A stretch of DNA of 64,000 bases. Origin: a virus. This document shows positions 52,301 through 59,277 of this stretch, piece after piece (position 1 is the stretch's first letter; each line of letters begins with the position of its first letter). A program made the translations under genes and the position numbers. The notes below the pieces were generated by a model. It had not been told where the DNA came from. It did not search any database and saw nothing but the letters and a program-made list of their open reading frames with translations. The stretch is from positions 62,001-126,000 of IMG/VR virus record IMGVR_UViG_3300046507_000773. One strand, 5' to 3'.

Positions 52301-53012
52301 GTTTCGTTTCTTCCAGCAGGTCCATTTGCAGGAAGTATTGGCGATACGCAATCTCAAGGCTCTTACGCTGATACTTGGCAGTGACTTTGGTGTCAAAGGA
52401 CACACCTTGTTGCAGGGCCATTCGCATCGAATCGAATTGGCCCATTTGATCTTTGTGACGGCGATTCTGGATCGTATCGCGGATCGCATCGGTTGCCCGA
52501 TCTTCAGCGCGATTCTTTTGTTCCAGTTCCGTCTGTGCACCGAAAATCTCCGTCAGGTCTGACTGGAGACCGGCTTCACGCATCTGATCGACACCGGCGC
52601 GAGGGTCAGGTTTCTTCTCCTCTTTGCTCCATTCTCGAATGCGTTCAGCAACTCCTTTGGGGAGGACGCTCTCTACGGACGGCAGGATTTTACCCGTCGT
52701 ACGCTTGATGTCTGTAATTGCTGGCTTTAACTCTTTAGCCGCGGTATTGTATAGATTTCGAAGGCTGCCCACGCCTTGATCTGTCAAATCCATGACTTGG
52801 CCGTAGCCTTTCGGCAACGAGTCACGGACTAATCGACGGATAAATTCAGGGCTGGTAGCAGTATCCTTCGCACCATTCAAAGCACCGGCGGCAAACTTCG
52901 TGACAGGACTCCTGTCATCCTTGGGAGGCGTAAAGTCGAAATCGAATTCCGGCATGTCCATGCCAGAGTCGAAATCGAAATCATCCGTCTCAAGTTTTTT
53001 GTTTTTTGCCAT
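46320..53012 (-). CDS. Giant virion protein with lytic transglycosylase domain (phiKZ gp181-like)
   Basis: ATG 53012 is preceded by AGGAG, giving 2230 residues, close to phiKZ gp181 (2237 aa, a structural peptidoglycan hydrolase). The N-terminal 800 residues are charged and helical. At about 1280-1350 lies a long Gly/Ala-rich hydrophobic zone (GSIAAGAATAAGAIATGLG). At about 1860-2030 is an SLT domain: MASIMATESGF with catalytic Glu near 1893, ATGLGQFI and YFAHFLGAGGA. The C-terminal 200 residues are Pro/Ala-rich with a final coiled coil. Two internal duplications are visible: a YVKGE repeat of about 60 aa and a 140-aa repeat flanking the 1500-1600 region. It would degrade cell wall locally during infection and may also act as tape measure. 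Confidence 0.8.
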   Translation of the reverse strand: MAKNKKLETDDFDFDSGMDMPEFDFDFTPPKDDRSPVTKFAAGALNGAKDTATSPEFIRRLVRDSLPKGYGQVMDLTDQGVGSLRNLYNTAAKELKPAITDIKRTTGKILPSVESVLPKGVAERIREWSKEEKKPDPRAGVDQMREAGLQSDLTEIFGAQTELEQKNRAEDRATDAIRDTIQNRRHKDQMGQFDSMRMALQQGVSFDTKVTAKYQRKSLEIAYRQYFLQMDLLEETKRQNAVTTQNLEGILKNTGLPEFAKLKSSERLKEALRNKFIDGLNDSVFSKRREFLGNLGKRLAMSAQDKARNFASSVQQGAGMVDSLADLQAMQAEFGGPQMSGSELGGGIVGGLAADNLGERLGKWLRGKVNKNDRIVRTGNKISEFATNLPQHAKEFAQSNKGENTGFGFLDSLIRFGKDNILGSLSGPDASLHQDKLADGNNPDVFGRRTNKSITEIIPGYLARIWREIRIMRTGDESTQLIEYDHLKNKFSDKRTIGKNIRESLVGDRETSSTKEQVDKLVTELDKDKKLTPEQRKILGRYMLRENLDGKRGDVDRLSDPTKYAGIGGKHGEAFADIFKEYFKEDPLLDKRRVFAQEFGNLGNRISDSRANIQHHVNAGNQEYLEELGLVKDGMIDMNRLYDYYYGDENSPVPQASGGGLQTQPRVRVSRTRGTPNSRGAGPRGPHPSAAPAAPTPAPQAIQQGAAQSGMTLQADPSLFDRIVDEIKAQSIKDDAKTMGETLLRIEQQIKDGIHLYEAGPGGNPAGPRDWRNMRLSDVPGGLWGAAKSGFGRARQFGSRQWDKGLSRGKDAWKTLGNWKDSAWKKINEINDIYVKGELLPRITKAGIEAGKYRDQVTGKVITSYKDIKGAIIDEDGNIVLSLEDAKNAFMKTNMGQKALAGLTKLKDGAIGLGVWGAKKFRAGVGGVYAQALLGVEKLWGLTDMAQDVYVKGEDKPRLLGITMKAGGYASRVSSKTITKPSQIDGPVYDQNGQLVLTEEDIKKGLVDSKGRPLVTGMKKVLQLVVGAAKFAKDKFTWAKNKVMDMGKSARDWVMGKLDFTSWGKKLGEFFNTGVLGISAKKTVDLLTDIRNILNDRLPGKKRKIEGDSDGDGIRDGSYEDLKRKREKLKEKAGDVKDGAKRLADKGFAKGKDLYDTMGDKAKSAWKTARGLFGKHKHKDDDDEENDGLGLDDLLDRDGNSRRRPRGRAGRAWGKAKRLGGRAGRGIGRFGRGAINAVKNTRLGSLGRGAASLGRGALGVGARGAGLLGRAAMWGGRGALALGGLGLEGAGALAMGAIGSVGSIAAGAATAAGAIATGLGAILTAPVLLTALGVAAVGAGAYFGYKYLTRKKLGLMSTLRYAQYGFTKDDDGEHLQKVFGLEDLLAEHVVFTGGQAAIDQTKVDLKKAISDFGLDPTNEEQRGPWVTWFASRFKPIFLAHMSVLAGMKKKLGDVEDLKGEERKQYFNAVKMPDGPYDYLTSPFMDLPKLKAGRPEVTAAIQAIQDDIAKNDKNGGKGVAAEAAKTTAAAAIGAAAPVLSADGVRKASPADMQKLIKDVKFDASGAVLSGSGVVTVTSAQVMSDVLSSGRLDALAAMRMRTYGLKDLSIDKVRMLQKLENLVLAQVSFASGDVAAWNGSIEETINTAGPWFGVAGSTNGNSSDWLTWFSKRFLPTYLKYLTALKKVSRKNDMKVAADTLNAQQQLDVGTVIYTTNTDYNGSSTSVWSITESPWPGYELNTDVKSIDGNLQALKDNAQQMKLDEQTGKTGKSGLTKEGASDVVQNGVTQKSGFFARLFNNVDEDGNKTKSGWFGNAGANIGAGIKGAASSIAQSLGFGGGREVEHPGKGTGGDINAIPKPTGKGTYASMKAMLEAVGKMTGVDPVMMASIMATESGFNPDAKAGTSSATGLGQFINDTWQTMLGKFGPKYGISPDTPATDARANALMTAEFLKMNAEQIKGSVNRKLTDTDLYFAHFLGAGGARTFLGSDPSAIAANVMPKAARANIPIFYDQKNGNTPRTVGEVYALMNSRLRKQAKAYGVDDGSEKLQTASTTSAPPTPPADDKSAKPSVPGMTSNPVGSFKVTEQTPGVPIGSDANVPQPAAPAKTDKSSAPATTGDAAASDPNAAARAMGQGFQTPRSASVEEQNRFQAQATSKVFDELTSVGNQQLQTQKLMLEELRKLVAMGLGGKDAKPAKEEAPQTPVDTSNFKAPPQKVQQPPVSVAKNRNWP

Positions 53013-53028
53013 CGACAACTCCTAGCAG

Positions 53029-53052
53029 AGGGGGAGCACTAAAAGGCTCCCT
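53029..53052. repeat. Inverted repeat in the divergent polymerase/virion gap
   Basis: GGGAGC and GGCTCCC flank ACTAAAA in the 75-bp gap between the giant virion gene (minus) and beta' (plus). TTCATAGTTTTACG follows. It could terminate read-through or be a regulatory site for the two divergent genes. Confidence 0.4.
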
Positions 53053-53087
53053 TCATAGTTTTACGTTTTTTACCGAGAAAGATCCCC

Positions 53088-54707
53088 ATGGAGCGCTCAA
53101 AAATCCCATTTAACATCAGCATCTTGCGACTAACCGCAGATCGCTTGAACGGCTTGCGACCAGTCAAGGTGCTGGATATCTTCGATGGCGCAACTGGTAA
53201 CTTTCACGATGACGGTCTGTTTTCCACTCTGACCTTTGGTAAGGTAGGCGACACGCGTCGTAACTACCGTTTCTCCTACATCGACATCCGCGTACCGATC
53301 TTCCACCCGGTGATCTATCGTACGCTGGTGAGCCTCAAACGTCTTTATGCCGGAATTTTGGCAGGCACGGAATACGCCATCTGGGATGACCAGATCAACG
53401 ACTTCGTGGCAAGCAACGCCATGGAAGGCAAAACTGGCTACGATTATTTCGTCAAGCACTGGGAGAAGATCGTCTTCACCGAGAGCTCGTCCTCGCGTCG
53501 TGAGCAGAAGACTTTGCTCGTGGCTAAATACAAAGAGCGGGCACTGACGGACAAGATCGTCGTGATCCCTGCCGGTCTTCGTGACGTGGAAATGGGTGAC
53601 GATGGTCGCCCTCGCGTTGACGAGATCAACAACATCTACAGTACGCTTCTCTCCATTAGTAATACGGTGTCGGAAGCTGCTGTCAAGAACAACCCTGATA
53701 TCATCAACTTGTCGCGTTTCCGTTTGCAGACCGCGTTCAACGATCTGTACACGCTGATCGAGTCGATGATCGAAGGCAAGAAAAAGCTGTACATGGGCGG
53801 CTGGGCATCGCGCGGTATCTTCAATGGTACGCGTAACGTGATTACGGCAATGGATACGAGCACTGCTTACTTAGGTAAAGCGGGCTCGGTTCAGTTTAAC
53901 AATACCGTGATCGGCCTCTACCAGCTCATGAAGGCCATGATGCCGGTGTCGCGCTTCTTGGTGAAGAGTGGATTCCTCTCGAAGGTATTTACTTCGCCTG
54001 ACGCCCCAGTTAATCTCGTGAACAAGAAAACGTTGCAGATGGAATCTGTCCGTCTGTCACCGGCTTACTTTGATCGCTGGATGACCGATGAAGGCATCGA
54101 AAAGGTCATCACGAGTTTTGGCGAAGAGGGTCTGCGCGATAAGCATCTGGAAATTGCCGGATACTACGTCGGCCTGATCTACAAAGGCCCGGACGGCACC
54201 TTCAAGATTTTCCAGGACATTCGTGACCTGCCCGAGCACCGTTCCAAGGATGATGTCTCTCCGCTGACGTTCTGTGAGCTGCTGTATCTCTCTGGCTATC
54301 TTAACTGGAACAGGTATCCGATCTTCGTGACTCGCTACCCGATTGCGGGTGTGGGCTCGATCTATCCAAGTAAGGTCTACGTCAAAACCACGATCAAGTC
54401 CGAAGTGCGGCGCGAGCTTTCGGATGTCTGGTCGGAGATGAGCGATGCGCATACGGCCTACTCCTTCCCAAGGGGCGGCGCCTATGTTAATAGCTTGGTT
54501 CCGCACTCGGCAAAGCTTGAGCGTCTCGTGGCTGACTTCGACGGCGATACTGCTTCTGGTAACGTGACCTATACGGACGAGTCGATTGAAGAAGTCGACA
54601 AGCTGCTCTCGCAGCGCCGTGCTTATGTGGGTAGTGACGGCAAATTCATTTCCAGTACCGCAGTGTCTACCGTGAACCTGGTACTGCACAATCTGACCGG
54701 CGATTAA
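53088..54707 (+). CDS. RNA polymerase beta' subunit, N-terminal part with catalytic Asp triad (phiKZ gp180-like)
   Basis: The 539-residue protein contains the hallmark of multisubunit polymerases, ADFDGDTASGN with Asp483, Asp485 and Asp487 chelating catalytic magnesium. Upstream, KKLYMGGWASRGIFNGTRNVI (near 225-245) matches the GKRVDYSGRSVI region, and TRYPIAGVGSIYPSKVYV (near 415-430) matches NRAPTLHRLGIQAF. The bridge helix and trigger loop are absent and must be encoded by another gene outside the window (the phiKZ gp80 equivalent). The beta gene starts 2 bp after its stop. It is probably part of the virion-packaged polymerase that transcribes early genes. Confidence 0.85.
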   Translation: MERSKIPFNISILRLTADRLNGLRPVKVLDIFDGATGNFHDDGLFSTLTFGKVGDTRRNYRFSYIDIRVPIFHPVIYRTLVSLKRLYAGILAGTEYAIWDDQINDFVASNAMEGKTGYDYFVKHWEKIVFTESSSSRREQKTLLVAKYKERALTDKIVVIPAGLRDVEMGDDGRPRVDEINNIYSTLLSISNTVSEAAVKNNPDIINLSRFRLQTAFNDLYTLIESMIEGKKKLYMGGWASRGIFNGTRNVITAMDTSTAYLGKAGSVQFNNTVIGLYQLMKAMMPVSRFLVKSGFLSKVFTSPDAPVNLVNKKTLQMESVRLSPAYFDRWMTDEGIEKVITSFGEEGLRDKHLEIAGYYVGLIYKGPDGTFKIFQDIRDLPEHRSKDDVSPLTFCELLYLSGYLNWNRYPIFVTRYPIAGVGSIYPSKVYVKTTIKSEVRRELSDVWSEMSDAHTAYSFPRGGAYVNSLVPHSAKLERLVADFDGDTASGNVTYTDESIEEVDKLLSQRRAYVGSDGKFISSTAVSTVNLVLHNLTGD

Positions 54708-54709
54708 GA

Positions 54710-57700
54710 ATGAAATTCTACAACGAACTGTATCAAAACTTTGGAGTGAGGAAGGCGGATCAGCTGGCAAGTCCGCCGCATCCGTCGTTCCAAAAATTCG
54801 AGTTCCCTCGGGAATCGATTTACCACTACTTCGGTAGTGACGACCTGGATAAAGCACCGCACGCAAACGAGCCGATGTTTGCCAAGATCACCCATCCGAT
54901 TTACATGTCACATGTGACGGAGATCGGTGACAAACTTGGCAACCCGCGTCGTCTTCCGATTGTGGTCGGTGCCGCTATTCGTCAGTACCACATCCAGAAC
55001 CGCCGTTATAAACAGATGACGAATCTGGAAGCGGTGTCGAAAGACCAATCGTCGCTCGTCATCTTCAACTACGGTTTCATCAACGGCCTGTATTCGATGT
55101 TCCGTAACTCGTACACTGGCTACTACTCGTGGTGGAACCGCCGAGCTGCGATGTGGGACAAGATCAGTGAAGTGGCAAAGGAATCGGATCGCCATCAGTT
55201 CATTCTGGTGAACATCCCCAAGAGCATTCCGGCGCTGTCTGATCTGGCCCTCGTTGACGGACAGATGACGGCAAACGCACTGAAGAAGTTCCATACCGCA
55301 GACGACTTCGCAATCGTGGAACTGTGGAAGTGGTTCGGTGCACTGCGTCAAGAAAGCTTGATCAGCCGCCTGCCGAAAGAAAAGCTCGACAAGGTGAACA
55401 TCATCTTCGTGGACCACGGCCGTTGGTTCATGGTGAATCTGGGCCGGGTGGAAGGCTTCCGTAAGGCTACGAAAGAAGAACTCAAGGCCGACAAGGACGC
55501 GAACACCAAAGGCATCGAAGCAGCGCAAATCCAGCGTCGTTTCCTGCACGCCCTGCACGTCATGGCTGACCTGCGCTCCGAAGTCAAACTCGACGAGAAG
55601 ACCGAAGAGAAGGCCACGGGTAAAGCGACACCGGTGCTGAACCAGGCAACTGGTAAAGTGGAAATGCGCGCTGAACTGTTGCTGCCTGAAGAAGGCGGCC
55701 CGGTTCACGTTGAAAACGAAGGCTCCATTGAAATCAATGGGGAACCGGATTACGACGATGCACATGATCCTGACCTGGATACCAAGATCGAAGAGAAGCT
55801 TGCCAAGATCGACCAGGTCACGGACGTCATTAAGAACGTCGAGAAAGCACAAACTGATGCAGCAGAAGCCGACGTGCTCTTGCTGCCCACGGTGGCCACG
55901 CCCGAAGACGGCATTGCCAAAGTGTGTGCACGTCTTGCCGAACAAGATGCGATCTCCGCTTCCGAACTCGTTCGTTACAACAAACTGTCGTCGGCGTACA
56001 AAGACATCGTGGCGCCTGATGGCAAAACGAAGTTGGACAAGTTCATCCAGGTCCCGCAAGAAGCCCTCGCCATTCCTGAGTCGCCTTCGATTCCGGACAT
56101 CGCAACTGTGGTGGATAAGTCGATGCTCAAAAGCTCGCTCCACCATTACGACGCCCATTACGTCAAACACGTCTTGCCCCGCCACATTGCCTCGATGGTG
56201 ATGAGCGTTCAGCAAGCGGGTATCGCTGTGACGGAATACGAAGTCGAGCGGGTCGAAGACGCCATCGGCAAGTTCGATGCTCTCCGGGTCAAACTGGTAC
56301 CAGTCGTGGGCAGTCCGTCGACCGTGCACATCAAGGTTCCGACTTTGGAAGAAGACGGCACCTACAAGGCCAACGGTATCAAGTACAACCTGCGTAAGCA
56401 GCGGGTGGATTTGCCGATTCGCAAAGTGTCGGCTGACCTCGTGGCGTTGACGAGTTACTTCGGCAAGGTGTTCGTGCAGCGTAGCGCTAAGCGGCCGAAC
56501 AACTACAACGAGTGGCTCTGCAATTCGATCATGGCCAAAGGCCTGGACGAAGGCGACCATGTTGTGCAAGAAGTCAACCCAGGCGACGTGTTCGATAACG
56601 AATTCGATAGCCCGAAAGTATTTAGTGCTTTGTCCCAGCGCTTCCGTAGTTTCAAGGTGGCAGGTTTCCAAGTCACCTTGGACCGCGTCAAGAAGGAAGA
56701 ACGTGAAGAACTCTACGGTGCGGATAACATCGCCAAGTTCGAACGTGACGGCGCAGTCATCCTGGGCATCGCAATAGCACAAACTCGCACCATCGGTACG
56801 CAAGGGAAGATCCTCTTGATCGCCGACAAGGACAGTGCTCTCTACACGTTCCACCCTGGCGTCGATAAGGACCTGGTGCCGGCTGGGACGATCGAAACGA
56901 TGGCTCATCTGGAAGTCTCCAAGGCTCCCATTGAGTTTGCAGAAGTGCGTGTGAAGGATCGCCATATTCCAGTGGGTTTTATCCTGGCATTTGAATTGGG
57001 CTTTGATCGCCTGTGCAAAATGCTGAAGGTAGAGCCTCGTCGTGTGCAAGCTGGCACGCGCACGAACATGGACATCAATGAGTACGCCATCGTATTCAAA
57101 GATGAAACGCTCATCTTCTCCAAAGAGGATCGGGCGGCGGCAATGATTCTGGCAGGCTTTAACGAATACCATCGTTACATCCGCGACTACGACGCGTTCC
57201 TCTTTAACAAGCGGGATGTGTTCTTGAACGTCCTGGAAGGCGAAGGGCCTGCTGCACGCTACCTGCGCGAGATCGACCTGATGTACCAGATGTTTGTCGA
57301 TCCAATCACCAAGAGCCTGCTTGAGCGCATGAAGGAGCCGACGGATTTCCGTGGCCTCTTGCTGCGCAGCTGCGAACTGCTACTGAAAGACCAACACCCG
57401 GACGAATACGACACCCGCTATCAGCGCTTCCGTGGCAATGAACGAATTGCCGGTGCCGTGTACTCCGAGATGGTGAAAGCCATCCGACTTCATGACGGCC
57501 GCGCTGGTCGTTCGAAGTTGCCAATCGATTTGCATCCGTACGCAGTGTGGAAGCTGATCGCGACTGACTCGTCCAATGCCTTGGTGTCGGAGATCAACCC
57601 GATCCAAAACCTCAAGGAAATGGAAGCAGTCACAACTGGTGGCGTGGGTGGCCGTAATAGCCGCTCCATGACCAAACGGACCCGAGGCTACCCGAAGCAT

Positions 57701-59008
57701 GACATGGGTGTGATTTCGGAGTCTACCGTCGACAGTGGCGACGTGGGTATCAACACTTACACCAGTGCTGACCCGCAGTTCGATTCTGTACTGGGTACGA
57801 CCAAGGGATACGAGATCGGTAAGACGGGTGCTACGGCACTCTTGTCGACCTCGGCACTTGTGTCGCCGGGTGCGGATATCGACGACCCGAAGCGCGTGAA
57901 CTTTATCGCGATTCAGCACAGTCACGGTATCGCCTGCAAGGGCTACCACCAGATGCCGGTTCGTACCGGTTACGAGCAAGTGATCCCTCACCGTACTGGC
58001 GACCTGTTCTGTCAGACGGCAAAGAAACCTGGTCGGGTGATTTCGATTACTGACCGTGGTATCGTCGTGCAGTTTGAAGGCGACGATGAACCGAAGGGTT
58101 ACGAGCTCGGCCGTCGTTTCGGTAACGCTGCGGGTCTCACGATTCCGCACGATGTCGTCACGCCTTTGAAAGAAGGTGCGAAGTTTAAAGAAGGCGCAGT
58201 CATCTGCTACAACACTGGCTTCTTCGAGCCGGACATTTTGAATCCGGGCCAAGTCGTCTACAAGACGGCAACCCTGGTCAACGTGGCACTGTTGGAGTCG
58301 ACGCTGACGCTGGAAGACTCTTCGGCGATTTCGCCGCGTGTCGCTGAACTGCTCACTACCAAGACAACCAAGGTCAACACGATCGTTGTCCGCTTTAATC
58401 AGAAGGTCAGCAAACTTCAGAAAGTGGGCTCGGAAGTCGAGGCAGAGAGTATTTTATGCATAATTGAAGATGAGGTAACGGCAACGTCCGACCTCTTCGA
58501 TCAAGAAACGATCGACACGTTGAGCATGCTCTCGTCCATGGCGCCCCAGGCTAAAACCAAAGGCCGGATCGAAATGATCGAGGTGTACTATCACGGCGAG
58601 AAAGAAGACATGTCTGAATCCATCAAGGCGATCGCTGATGCTAGCGACCGTGACATGGCGAAGCGTCTGAAATCTGCTGGTAAGAAAGTCTTTACCGGTA
58701 GTGTTGACGAAGGCTTCCGCGTGGAGGGTAACCCCTTGATGCTGGATACGTTGGCCATCAAGATCTACATCACTGGCGATGTTGCTGCTGGTGTTGGCGA
58801 TAAGGGTGTGTTCGCTAACCAGATGAAGACGGTGTTCGGTGAAGTGCTGCCAGGAGAAGTCCACACGGCTTCTGGCTTACCAATCGACGCTATCTTCGGT
58901 CAGAAGTCGATTGACGACCGTATCGTGGGCTCGCCTGCTCAGATCGGCACCACCACTGCAATCCTGCGGCATATCGGTAAGATGGCTGCACGGATGCGTA
59001 AGAAGTAA
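54710..59008 (+). CDS. RNA polymerase beta subunit, large fragment (phiKZ gp178-like)
   Basis: The 1432-residue protein aligns by motif with bacterial beta in its last third. KGYHQMPVRTGYEQVIPHRTGD and KPGRVISITDRGIVVQF lie near 1070-1115, and VTPLKEGAKFKEGAVI..YNTGF near 1145-1170. A GDKGVFANQMKTVFGEVLP segment near 1363 corresponds to GDKMAGRHGNKGVV, and GLPIDAIFGQKS with GSPAQIGT follows as in the PLDIVLNP/GVPSRMNIG region. The C-terminal clamp portion is missing and is supplied by the 38613 gene. Residues about 290-400 are an acidic linker-like insertion. It starts 2 bp after beta', the reverse of the cellular rpoB-rpoC order. Confidence 0.8.
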   Translation: MKFYNELYQNFGVRKADQLASPPHPSFQKFEFPRESIYHYFGSDDLDKAPHANEPMFAKITHPIYMSHVTEIGDKLGNPRRLPIVVGAAIRQYHIQNRRYKQMTNLEAVSKDQSSLVIFNYGFINGLYSMFRNSYTGYYSWWNRRAAMWDKISEVAKESDRHQFILVNIPKSIPALSDLALVDGQMTANALKKFHTADDFAIVELWKWFGALRQESLISRLPKEKLDKVNIIFVDHGRWFMVNLGRVEGFRKATKEELKADKDANTKGIEAAQIQRRFLHALHVMADLRSEVKLDEKTEEKATGKATPVLNQATGKVEMRAELLLPEEGGPVHVENEGSIEINGEPDYDDAHDPDLDTKIEEKLAKIDQVTDVIKNVEKAQTDAAEADVLLLPTVATPEDGIAKVCARLAEQDAISASELVRYNKLSSAYKDIVAPDGKTKLDKFIQVPQEALAIPESPSIPDIATVVDKSMLKSSLHHYDAHYVKHVLPRHIASMVMSVQQAGIAVTEYEVERVEDAIGKFDALRVKLVPVVGSPSTVHIKVPTLEEDGTYKANGIKYNLRKQRVDLPIRKVSADLVALTSYFGKVFVQRSAKRPNNYNEWLCNSIMAKGLDEGDHVVQEVNPGDVFDNEFDSPKVFSALSQRFRSFKVAGFQVTLDRVKKEEREELYGADNIAKFERDGAVILGIAIAQTRTIGTQGKILLIADKDSALYTFHPGVDKDLVPAGTIETMAHLEVSKAPIEFAEVRVKDRHIPVGFILAFELGFDRLCKMLKVEPRRVQAGTRTNMDINEYAIVFKDETLIFSKEDRAAAMILAGFNEYHRYIRDYDAFLFNKRDVFLNVLEGEGPAARYLREIDLMYQMFVDPITKSLLERMKEPTDFRGLLLRSCELLLKDQHPDEYDTRYQRFRGNERIAGAVYSEMVKAIRLHDGRAGRSKLPIDLHPYAVWKLIATDSSNALVSEINPIQNLKEMEAVTTGGVGGRNSRSMTKRTRGYPKHDMGVISESTVDSGDVGINTYTSADPQFDSVLGTTKGYEIGKTGATALLSTSALVSPGADIDDPKRVNFIAIQHSHGIACKGYHQMPVRTGYEQVIPHRTGDLFCQTAKKPGRVISITDRGIVVQFEGDDEPKGYELGRRFGNAAGLTIPHDVVTPLKEGAKFKEGAVICYNTGFFEPDILNPGQVVYKTATLVNVALLESTLTLEDSSAISPRVAELLTTKTTKVNTIVVRFNQKVSKLQKVGSEVEAESILCIIEDEVTATSDLFDQETIDTLSMLSSMAPQAKTKGRIEMIEVYYHGEKEDMSESIKAIADASDRDMAKRLKSAGKKVFTGSVDEGFRVEGNPLMLDTLAIKIYITGDVAAGVGDKGVFANQMKTVFGEVLPGEVHTASGLPIDAIFGQKSIDDRIVGSPAQIGTTTAILRHIGKMAARMRKK

Positions 59009-59015
59009 AGGAGTC

Positions 59016-59036
59016 GGGGCGCTGTCATGGCGCCCC
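59016..59036 (+). terminator. Stem-loop after beta, enclosing an alternative start
   Basis: GGGGCGC (59016-59022) pairs with GCGCCCC (59030-59036). The loop contains ATG 59027, an in-frame upstream start of the next gene. AAGGAG precedes the hairpin. It may attenuate transcription or modulate initiation. Confidence 0.5.
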
Positions 59037-59077
59037 TGGTTCTTGGGAAGAATTTTAACTGTTCTAATGGGACGAAG

Positions 59078-59275
59078 ATGAACACTCAACAAACCGCACT
59101 GAGCATGGTGACCCTCGCCAATGCCTCGGACCTGGTTGCCAACATTGTGCTTGGCACGATGGGTAACGGTGTGGCTGAAACCTTCAACGGTTCGCCGCTC
59201 ACCAAGCAAGCGCTCTACGAAATGTCCCAAGTGACGTTCCAGGGTGCCCTGACCAAACACATGGGAGGCCGCTAA
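59078..59275 (+). CDS. Small protein, 65 aa
   Basis: The likely start is ATG 59078 behind GGGACGA; ATG 59027 in frame would add 17 residues but lies in a hairpin loop. The 65-residue product is mildly hydrophobic and helical (LANASDLVANIVLGTMGNGVAE), but too polar for a sure membrane span. Codon use is optimised. It ends 2 bp before the next start, within the polymerase/protease block, so it is probably a small virion protein. Confidence 0.55.
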   Translation: MNTQQTALSMVTLANASDLVANIVLGTMGNGVAETFNGSPLTKQALYEMSQVTFQGALTKHMGGR

Positions 59276-59277
59276 TC

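Noticed and set aside
53016-53018. TTG start two codons upstream for the giant virion protein
   Set aside because: The ATG at 53012 has AGGAG at proper spacing, and the TTG lies too close to it.
54908-57172. Minus-strand open frame (754 codons) opposite the beta subunit
   Set aside because: The beta frame has recognisable polymerase motifs; the antisense frame has none, and its His/Val/Arg-rich translation is typical of a shadow.
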